In this document: positions 56,116-64,000 of the stretch, one piece after another | Layout: each line of letters starts with the position of its first letter | How positions within the stretch are numbered: position 1 is the first letter of the stretch | Assembly (NCBI RefSeq): GCF_902167145.1 | Contig: NC_050101.1 | Coordinates: forward strand, 134,632,990-134,696,989 | Length of the DNA: 64,000 bases | Direction of reading: 5' to 3' | Origin: Zea mays | Taxonomy: Eukaryota; Streptophyta; Magnoliopsida; Poales; Poaceae | Position numbers and translations under genes: made by a program | The notes under the pieces: model-generated | The model's input: the letters and a program-made list of their open reading frames with translations, nothing else | What the model was told of the DNA's origin: nothing | Database searches by the model: none

Positions 56116-56890
56116 GTCGACATGTCCGCTGTATCCGAAGCTGCCTTTGGCCAGTAAAAACCATGACGAAAGACTTTTCCCACTCCTAGGGCCAATATGA
56201 GATCCACATAGTATAGAATGAATTTCTCTTATTAAACCTTGACCTTCGTCTCTAGCGATGCACTTTAGCAAAGGTGAACAGACACCCTCTTTATACAATT
56301 CCCCTTCTATGATTTTATATGGCCTTGCTCTTGCTTGCATTCTCTTGATGTATGCTTCATCATCAACTAGATGGATTCCTGAAGGAAGGTTATAATTTCT
56401 ATTCTCCTATCTTCGCTGTGTGTAGGGGAGACAGTTAGAATAGCTCTTTCAATCAAGTCAACCGAGGGTGCCTTTAACACTTCGAAGAGCACTTCGGGGA
56501 CAGGAGGAGCCCCTGAGCGGCAGACTTAGCCAGCATATCAGCTTGTTCGTTGTCTAGTCTCAGAATATTTTTTTTACTAAAAACCACTCAAAGGAAGATT
56601 CCATCCTTCGGACCATATCAAATTACATCTCCAAGCCTGGGCTCTTTACTTTGCTTCATTTGTCCACTTGACCTATGATGACTTAGGAGTCTGATTTCAA
56701 AACTGCTCTTCTTACACCCATTGCCTTTAACTTTCTTAATCCTAGAAGCAGAGCTTCGTACTTTGCTATATTGTTTGTGCGCTGGAACTGCAACTTGGCA
56801 GCATACGAAGTTCTTACTTTAGATGGTGAAACAATGACAGCTGCAGCACCAGCCCCGAAGGACCCCCATGACCATCATAGAAGACTGTCT
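56116..56890 (-). pseudogene. Second RNase H and integrase N-terminus, Tat element 2
   Basis: Integrase zinc-region residues (REIHSILCGSHIGPR) are readable near 56215-56170, preceded by ARPYKIIEGELYKEGV (56330-56280). The second RNase H at about 56480-56890 is spread over several frames with many stops. It is more decayed than in element 1. The catalytic integrase core is missing altogether. Confidence 0.72.
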
Positions 56891-58330
56891 AGAGAGCTTC
56901 ATCTGATTGGGTTGCTTCGTCTTGTGAGCCTGGAGTCCAATCAACAATAAAATCTACTAATGCTTGAGATTGAATGGAAGATCTGTGAACAAAGTTTATG
57001 ATAAACACATTGAGTTCTGCTACCCACTTTCCAATTTGACCTGAAACTTCTCTGTTTCTTATGATATCCTTAAGTGGTTGAGATGATGGCACAATAATGT
57101 TGTGGGATTGGAAGTAGTGTCGAAGCTTTCTTGAAGCCATTAGGACTGCATAGAGGACCTTCTCCATCTGTGTATAATTCCTTTTAGATGGGATTAATAC
57201 TTCGGATACAAAGTAGACAGACATTTGCCTTTTCACACCTTCATTCACTACTTCTTGAACCAAGACATCACTTACAGTTGATTGCGAAGCTGATACATAA
57301 AGTAACAGAGGAGCCCTGGTGAAGGTGGAGAAAGTGTTGCTAGCTTTATCAGGTAGTGTTTCAATTCTTCGAAGGCTTTTTGCTGGGAGGGTCCCCACTG
57401 AAAAACCTCTATTGATTTCAGGACATCAAAGAACGACAAGCTTTGTTTAGCAGATCTTGATTTGAATCTGTTTATAGAAGCTAGTCTCCCTGCTAACCTC
57501 TAAGCCCTTTTTCTTGACTTTGGTGGCTCTATCCAAAGTATTGCTTCGATTTTGTTCGGGTTTGCTTCTATTGCCTTTGTTGACACAAAACAAACCAGGA
57601 ACTTGCCCTTTTTTACTCCGAAGACGCATTTCTCAGGGTTCAACTTTAGGCCTGCCCTTCGAAAATTGGTGAAGGTTTCTTGAGGATCTGAAATGTGATC
57701 TTGTTACTTCATACTTCTTACAATAATGTCATCGACATAAGTCAAAACATTCATGCCCAGTTGCGAACTCAGCACTTTGGATGTCATTCTACTAAAGCTT
57801 CCTCCGGCATTCTTGAGCCCCTCAGGCATTCAAAGATAGCAGTAAGTGTCGCTGGGGGTTATGAAACTAGTCTTCGGCTCATCTTCCTTCTTCATACAAA
57901 TTTTATGGTACCCTGAGTAACAATCCAATAAACTCATGAGCTCAAAAGTGGTAGCTACATCTACCAGAAAATCAATTCTTGGTAATGGGAATTCCTTCGA
58001 ACATGCTTTATTGAGATCTGTGAAGTCAATACACATCCTCCTCTTGCCATTGGATTTCTTGACCATAACTGTGTTGGCCAAACCATTCTGGGTATGCAAC
58101 TTCCCTTATGGCCTTGGCAGTAAGCAATCCCTTTACTTTGGTCTTTGCACCTTTGGCCTTGTCTTCGGACATCTTACGAAGCTTTTGGTTACGTGGTCTG
58201 ACACTTGATCCACGTTTAGAGCATGCTCTATTATGCTTCTGTCCACTCCACATAGGTCATTTGCTGACCAGAAAAATACATCCTTTTTGTGAAACAAAAA
58301 CCTTCGGAGATTAGATTCTTGCCCCAAAGT
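56889..58330 (-). pseudogene. RT-RNase H of Tat element 2
   Basis: The fingers and palm (MVKKSNGKRRMCIDFTDLNK, SLLDCYSGYHKI) lie at 57830-58070. The YVDD box (TYVDDIIV) is near 57720-57745, the thumb near 57450-57650, and RNase H at 56889-57330 (LLLYVSASQSTVSDVLVQE). Frames change several times (near 57400, 57650 and 57830). It shares closely related sequence with 2428-3666, so the two elements belong to the same or sister families. Confidence 0.8.
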
Positions 58331-58611
58331 TAGCTGATGGCCAAAGAAAACCCTCTATTTTGCAACATCATCACAGAGAAGTACTGGCTTCGGCTGATCC
58401 ACCAAAGATGTATTTTCTTTTACTAGCTTTTCAGATTCTTGTATTTGTACTTCAGCTTCGCCTATGTTGTAAACAATCTTTGGTTCTTGTAGGGTCCCTT
58501 CCTACTCTTCTTACTGCCTCTTGACTGCCATAAACTGATATGATCCTTGATTGCTAGGTATCTTCATGCAAAGATAAGCTGAATGCAGAACCGCTTTGAA
58601 TACATTGAGAG

Positions 58612-61600
58612 TGTCACACCCGGTTTTGAAGGTAAACCGAGTGCAAACCATGTACGTGCCAGGATCAGTAATTCACGTACACAGTGATTACATAAATGAC
58701 TCATCATAGCACAATGCTTCGAGTTACAATAAAGAGTAAGTAATAATATTTAAGACTAGAGCCATTTACATAATATAAATCGAAGTACACAGAATCGAAA
58801 CGTAGCCAACGTAAACAACCCACCACAGGCAGCTGACTGGGGAGGTCGCTAGCCTAATCCTCGAACTCGTCGAAGTCCTGGAACTCCCGGAGATCCGCCT
58901 CGACACTGTTCTCCTTCTTCTTTACTTGAGCATAGATTGCACCAAAGGCAACCTGGTGTTTTGTGAAAGCAAGGGTGAGTACACATCAACGTACTCAGCA
59001 AATGTCTCGTTTGGCTGAAGTGGACTAGCTTTATGTGGGGTTAAGGTCAAGCAGTTGCTTTTAGTTGGTCAGGTAATTATTAATAGTAGAGAGCCATGTT
59101 TTAACATTAACCCAAGTTGTTAACCCAAAAATACTCTTTCCAAATGGAAAGAATAGTAGAAACCATAAGCATAATCATCATCATAAAAACCATCATTATC
59201 CTCATCATCATCTGTAACCAAAGCATCTCTGATCAATGTGTCTCTAATCAATGGAGCTCCCTTGGCCGCTCATAACCGCGAGCACGGCTGATATATCAGT
59301 TTCATAACACTCTGCAGAGGTTGCGCACTTTACCCACAAGCCGTGATTCCCTCTCTAGCCCGGACTTGCAAGACCCTTATTCACTCCCGAGACGAATGGC
59401 CAGGGATTCACTACGAAGCCTTTACAAAGATCCCCTGAGGCTGTAGCCGCCCGTTAGGTTTCCTAAATGCACCGCACTCCTCCCCAAGGGAGCAAACCAA
59501 CCTTGGCAGAGCGAGCCGCATACACCGAGCCCCATTAACGGCACGACGACGAAGCGAACTACACCCCAGTTCCTCTAATTATTCAGCTAAGGGCGTCCCA
59601 TTCTACCCTCATGGTTGCACTGTTTTCCCGGGCGGTTATCCAACGAACAGGTCCTTACGGAGAGGCACTCGAGAAACCGCTCGAGCCCCCTAAAGTATCA
59701 CCAGTCCAACATCATAATCATAGAGACAACATCGTATCATAAGTGTTCACATCATGTTCATTGATTAGAGTAAAGAAATAGCATGAAGCTAACCATAATA
59801 ACCCAAAAGGTAATCAAGGACAAGGTAAATACAAAGCTAGTCAATCCTTAGGTTGATCATGGTATGCGGGTTGATGAATTATAAAGTAAATGGGACATAA
59901 TAGGTCAGAGGACACTTGCCTTCACCAAACAGATGCTCAGAATCTTCAGCCTTGTAGAACTCGAAGAGCTGGGTCATTTGGTCGCCGAAGCTTGACCGTC
60001 GATTCCTCGAATCTCAGAAACGAACCGCGATCTAATCGCAACGCGACGCGAAGACGAACAGGCACAAGCAAACAAACATATACATATGCATAAGAACATT
60101 ACACCATACAAGATAAAATATTATAAAAGCGAGCAATATAAAATAGAGAGCGCCTCTACGGTTACGCGAGGAAAAGAACCATGATAGTCGAAGCTACGGT
60201 CGAGGGGTTAGCATGTTTACGTTAAACAAGTACTAATTAGAACATCCAATTCAACATAATTATATTAATTGATATTAATCAAATGTAAATTAATACTATT
60301 ACTTAGTTTTGACTAACTTACTATTTTAATAGTTGACAGTTAAGCAAGTATCTTAATGAATATGAGCGATTCTAAGCGAGACGAATTAACGACGCACGAC
60401 GTGCAAACACGATGTGCGCAACGCGCGGACACAAACGACTTAGTGCGCGGACAACGCGCGATACGCGCGAACGGCACGCGGCAAGGCGCGCGACACACGC
60501 GAACGGCACACGACAACGTGTGCGAACAACACGCGTGACACACGCGAACGACACGCGACGACGTGCGCGAAACAGCACCGCGGCACACGCGGACCGACAT
60601 ACGAAACTAATAAATAAATAACGTGATTAAACTAAATAATTATTAATAAATAACATTTCAGTTAAGGTTAATCATATTGGTGACTAATTATAAATGTGCA
60701 AATCGAATTCCTAAATTAGGTTTTTAAATTGAAACGTCGTTCTAGTAGCCACTGGTTAAACAAACGTTTAACTAAATTAAATAAAATGTGCAAAAATTAG
60801 GATAAATATTTATAAATTAAGATAATTTTAATACGAATCTAACACAACTTGGATGGATCGAATCGGATTTAAAACGCAAAAGTTATGAATATTTTAAATC
60901 ATACTGTAATTCGCGCGGACTAAATTTACGAGACTGTCATCGTCTTCTTCCTATCATCTTCTTCCTCCCATCCATGGAAGAGAGAGGAGGGAAGAGGAGG
61001 GGGCTGCGCAGGGGAGGTCGGGTCGGGCTGGCCGGGGGCGGCCGCGGCCGCACGGGGCACGAGGGGCGCGGCCACCGCCGCCGGAGAGGGGCGCACGGGA
61101 ACGCGGGCACCGCCGGCGGCCACCGCCGCCGCCGCCGGGGAGGGGAAACGGAGGGGGAGGGGCGCCGCCGCCAGGAAGGTGAGGGGAGAGTGAGGGAGGC
61201 CCTGCGCAGACGGAAAAACGAAGAAACGAAGAAACCCTAGGTACAACAATGGAGGTTCTCACCGGGGAAGAAGACTCTTACCGGAGCCGAGAGGAAATCC
61301 GTCGATTGCCGGAGATTCGGGGATCCAATCGACGAATCGAACGCGCTGCGACGAAGCCCTCGATGAGACGAACGCAGCAGTACCCTCGGATTCCACAGAC
61401 GATGCACAGATTGGGAGTAATTGCTCGCCGTAGTTGTCGCCGAAGTTGGAACCGCCCCGAATTTCGGAGAGCAATACCGGGAGCTAGGGATTGGATTTGG
61501 AGAAAACGTTTCGTGTTCTGGAACGGGCTCGACGAGATGAAGTCGGACATGTATATATATCTAGGGTTTGGATGAAATAAAAATTCAGTTAAAATTCAGA

Positions 61601-62071
61601 TTTTACTATTTTTAAAATTCGAAAAAGCCTAGAAATCTATATTTTGTGCTCAAAATATTATAGATACTTTCAAAAATTCCAAAAAAATTCTTATAAATGT
61701 TTTGGCACCTAATGAACTCAAAAAACATAATTAGAATTTCTAAAAACATTTTAAGTTCCACAAATAAATAAATTTTGGTTTCCGGAAAATAGAAAAATAT
61801 TCCGAAAAATATGAAAATTTATCGAGCGCTTCTATAAGATATGTTAACATGTTTCAAACATATTTTGCACTTAGAAACACCATGCAACGGCATGAATGCA
61901 ACAACCAAAGTGCCTCTAAGGCTCATTCCACTAGATTTACGCTAATATAAAACAAAATAATTCTCTATTTTTAGGGAAAAGATAAAGGAAAGCGAAGAAC
62001 TGAGAGAGTAACACCTGAATTTGGTGGATATTAGAAAAGAAATTTTATATCCCCAAATTCAGGGTGTTACA
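58612..62071 (-). mobile_element. Solo LTR of Tekay-type chromovirus (3460 bp)
   Basis: It has a target duplication GAGAG (58607-58611 and 62072-62076). It starts TGTCACACCCGG and ends AGGGTGTTACA, and matches the LTR at 19470-22626 over much of its length (for example the stretches near 58622-58690 and 59250-59700). It has its own CpG-rich repeat block (60365-60600) and a GC-rich block (60975-61200) in place of the minisatellite. Open frames inside are compositional. No internal coding region is present. Confidence 0.9.
60365..60600. repeat. CpG-rich ACGCGCGAC-type repeats in solo LTR
   Basis: Short degenerate repeats such as ACACGCGAACGGCACGCG, positionally equivalent to the TCGCGCGACG array of the other LTRs. 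Overlapping Arg/Thr-rich frames are artefacts. Confidence 0.7.
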
Positions 62072-62076
62072 GAGAG

Positions 62077-62638
62077 TTCCTCTTTCGATGATGGCATTGT
62101 ATGGGAATTCTATATCAAACATGACTTCCTCTGTTCTTGTATTGTTGACATAGCCAAAGGTAATAGGCATAGCCAGCTTTCCTAGTGCCATCATCTGCTG
62201 TCCTCTGAAGCCATAGAGAGGAAAAGCTAAATCCTGGATCTTATCTTCGGGCTCTTGCATTTGCTTGAAAGCCTTGGAAAATATGATGTCTGCAGCACTG
62301 CCTATGTCGACCAAGACATTGTGTACCACAAAGCCTTTGATAACACAAGAGATAACCACGGCATCTCTATGTGGATAGTCTTTGAGATGAAGATCATCCT
62401 GAGAGAAGGTAATAGGAATATCAGACCACTTGGTCCTAATGTAGGGTCCTTGGACGCCTACATGTTGTATCCTTCTTTGGTCCTCTTTCTTTTGCTTTTT
62501 GTTGCTGGGTTCGAAGGTCGAGCCCCTAGTGTTGGGAGCATAAGATTCTCCATGGATGGTGACAAAGCATGATGGCTTGCCATGCTCTTCATCGTGGTGT
62601 AGCTTGTTGTGGTCGTAGATCACCGGAGATGGCGCCAA
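62077..62638 (-). pseudogene. Protease region of Tat element 2
   Basis: It starts [12 protein letters not shown] at 62638, right at the PBS/LTR edge, then [19 protein letters not shown] and the active site [12 protein letters not shown], where the usual DTGS reads DIGS, so catalysis is doubtful. Flap residues ([11 protein letters not shown]) follow, and the frame continues to the solo LTR insertion at 62076. The rest of the protease lies at 58331-58606. The leader before KKQKKE differs from that of element 1. Confidence 0.8.
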
Positions 62639-63053
62639 TGTTGGTACTTGATTTCAATCCCCTGAAGGTATCGAAAATCAAGGCAACACAAGTTAAATAT
62701 TTGGACCTTCATCCTTTGGTTTAACACTTCTCTGAAGTGTTAGCACGAAGGACGAAGGTTCTCAAAAGGAAGTGAGAATGAAATGATATGAAAAGACAAT
62801 GTAAAGTGTTGTATGGAACTCATCTCATGTGCCTTAGCATTCGTATTAAATGAGTTTACAAGCTTACCTTCAGCTCTTTAACACAAGGTGGCATGAAGGC
62901 TCTTCAAAGGCTACGCTATACGAAGCTATGGTTCTCCCAAAAGGTATCTTATACATGGCACTGTTCATCTATTTATAGAGAAGATGACCCACCTTCATAC
63001 AAAGTTACAATCATGCCCCTCAAGGTTTTATACACATTGTTTACAAATGATAT
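62639..63053 (-). repeat. Partial 5' LTR of Tat element 2
   Basis: It begins TGTTGGTACTTG at the PBS edge (GGCGCCAA, 62631-62638), like 4662 of element 1. A minus-strand TATA box (CTCTATAAATAGATG) lies at about 62967-62981. It is cut at 63053 by the plus-strand gypsy LTR. Confidence 0.8.
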
Positions 63054-63772
63054 TGTTCGAACCGGTTTTGAGCCGGCGGACAGTCCGGCCCTGAGGCCGG
63101 ACGGTCCGCGGTCCGGACGGTCCGCGCCTGTGGGCCGGACGGTCCGCGCGTGCGCAGAACAGATTAGGGTTCCGAGTTTTGTGCTACGGTTGTTAGCTAT
63201 ATTCGCGGGATTAGCTCGGAATCAGTTGTGTAAAGGGTCCAGCCCCCCTCCTCTATAAATAGAGAGGTCTACGGCCGATTTGTAATCATCAACAATCGAA
63301 TCAATACAACTTTTATTCGCATTTTATCCTAGGAGTAGTTCTAGTCTAGTTTAGGTTTAGCCACTCGATCCCCAAATTCTCCGCCTCTCCTCGACTCTAC
63401 GTCGATTAGAGGAGTCTAGGTCGGCCTGCCCGAGCCTAGACAACCCCTAGGATCTCTCCTCCCCGACGGGGTCCCTCCCGGGAGCGAGATCCAGGCGCCG
63501 CCGGCGATCTTCCGCCGCCCCTGCGTACGCGCGGACCGTCCAGCCCTAGGGCGCGGACCGTCCGGCCGTCAGGCAGAGAAGCCCTAGCCGCGCACCAGGC
63601 CGCGGACCGTCCGGCCCCAGGCCGCGGACAGTCCGCCCCTGCGCAGAGAGTACACCGCGCCTCGCACCAGGCCGCGGACCGTCCGGCCCCGCGCGCGGAC
63701 CGTCCGCCCCTGTGCAGAGAGCACCGCCGCCGGTTCTTCTTGAGTATTTGGCGCTCCGAAAAGGCGTCAACA
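63054..63772 (+). repeat. 5' LTR of a plus-strand gypsy element (719 bp)
   Basis: It begins TGTTCGAACCGG and ends GGCGTCAACA. CGGACGGTCCGC-type palindromes fill 63075-63150 and 63530-63715 (U3 and, unusually, also the distal part). The TATA box CTATAAATAGAG lies at about 63252-63264. The 5 bases before it are GATAT (63049-63053); the 3' LTR is off-window. Confidence 0.8.
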
Positions 63773-63779
63773 TACTTTT

Positions 63780-63797
63780 TGGCGACTCCGCTGGGGA
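63780..63797 (+). other. Primer-binding site region of gypsy element
   Basis: TGGCGACTCCGCTGGGGA starts 7 bases after the LTR end, in the usual position for a tRNA-primed start of minus-strand synthesis. I do not assign the tRNA. Confidence 0.65.
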
Positions 63798-63829
63798 TCA
63801 CATATCTAAGCTCATCAAATCGGCCCTCA

Positions 63830-64000
63830 ATGGCCGGTTCAAGGGATAGCTCTGATATTTCTCCAAGCAACATCATAGAACCGACTTGGGAAACCTTGCC
63901 GGCTGAAGAGCAGCTCCAGTTCGAGGAGCACAAGGAGTGGATGATCCAGGAGGCGAAAGCAAAGTTCTTGGCCAACTTCAAAGTGGACAGGAACAACAAG
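63830..64000 (+). CDS. Start of gag ORF, cut by window end
   Basis: The first ATG after the PBS (MAGSRDSSDISPSN) opens a frame that stays open through KAKFLANFKVDRNNK to the window edge (57 codons). The Glu/Gln-rich start is usual for Tat/Athila-type gag leaders. Whether the gene is intact further on cannot be seen here. Confidence 0.6.
   Translation, partial: MAGSRDSSDISPSNIIEPTWETLPAEEQLQFEEHKEWMIQEAKAKFLANFKVDRNNK

Larger units (their letters stand above)
56116..63053 (-). mobile_element. Second Tat-lineage gypsy element, truncated and interrupted
   Basis: The same minus-strand gene order and closely related sequence as element 1: integrase N-terminus (56116-56340), second RNase H (about 56470-56890), RT-RNase H (56889-58330), protease (58331-58611 plus 62077-62632) and 5' LTR (62639-63053, cut by another element). 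The 3' part of integrase and the 3' LTR are lost at 56116. A solo Tekay-type LTR (58612-62071) splits the protease. As in element 1, the protease follows the PBS with no gag gene between. Confidence 0.85.

Noticed and set aside
60340..60621. Arg/Thr-rich open frames on both strands
   Set aside because: Translation of CpG-rich short repeats in the solo LTR.

Overview
This 64 kb window is a plant nuclear genomic segment built almost entirely of nested LTR retrotransposons. The element families (SIRE/Maximus copia elements of Opie/Ji type, Tat-lineage gypsy elements with a second RNase H, Tekay/Del-type chromoviruses with 3 to 4.7 kb LTRs, a Cassandra TRIM with 5S-like LTRs, CACTA and Stowaway-like DNA elements) point to a large grass genome, most likely maize (Zea mays) or a close relative. 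That organism call is inference from family content. Only one intact host gene is visible.

Left half (1-39227), nested from inside out: (1) a minus-strand Tat-lineage gypsy element (1-5273) sits inside (2) a plus-strand Opie/Ji-like copia element (5274-10808). That copia element sits inside the left LTR of (3) a minus-strand Tekay-type chromovirus (10809-22626). The chromovirus sits in the integrase gene of (4) a second plus-strand SIRE-lineage copia element (22627-35655), which also carries a 4.69 kb solo LTR (23300-27989, target duplication CACTT) and a degenerate envelope-like ORF after pol. All of this lies in (5) what looks like a minus-strand copia LTR remnant (35656-39227), itself split by a 1.92 kb non-autonomous LTR element with identical 136 bp LTRs (37166-39086, target duplication TTCAC).

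Middle (39228-53240): a Cassandra TRIM (39686-41612, target duplication TGGAG) whose 3' LTR was split by about 1.1 kb of organelle-like DNA containing the first 140 codons of rbcL; an intact single-exon DUF688-type host gene (42282-42956); a truncated Stowaway-like MITE; a 2.8 kb terminal-inverted-repeat element inserted in a (TA)n microsatellite and carrying about 149 bp tandem repeats; and a degenerate CACTA element (46608-49305). The 49.3-53.2 kb stretch is the least repetitive part and holds possible minus-strand gene fragments.

Right end (53241-64000): gypsy remnants with gag, a fragment of a Tekay-type LTR, a second minus-strand Tat element (56116-63053) split by a 3.46 kb Tekay-type solo LTR (58612-62071, target duplication GAGAG), and the 5' LTR plus gag start of a further plus-strand gypsy element (63054-64000).

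All retroelement coding regions except one are broken by nonsense codons, frameshifts or deletions. The exception is an intact 339-residue ORF upstream of gag in the Tekay-type element. Most striking are palindromic arrays (ACCGGACAGTCCGGT or CGGACGGTCCG types) that lie just upstream of the TATA box in LTRs of unrelated copia and gypsy families, and once more upstream of the envelope-like ORF.
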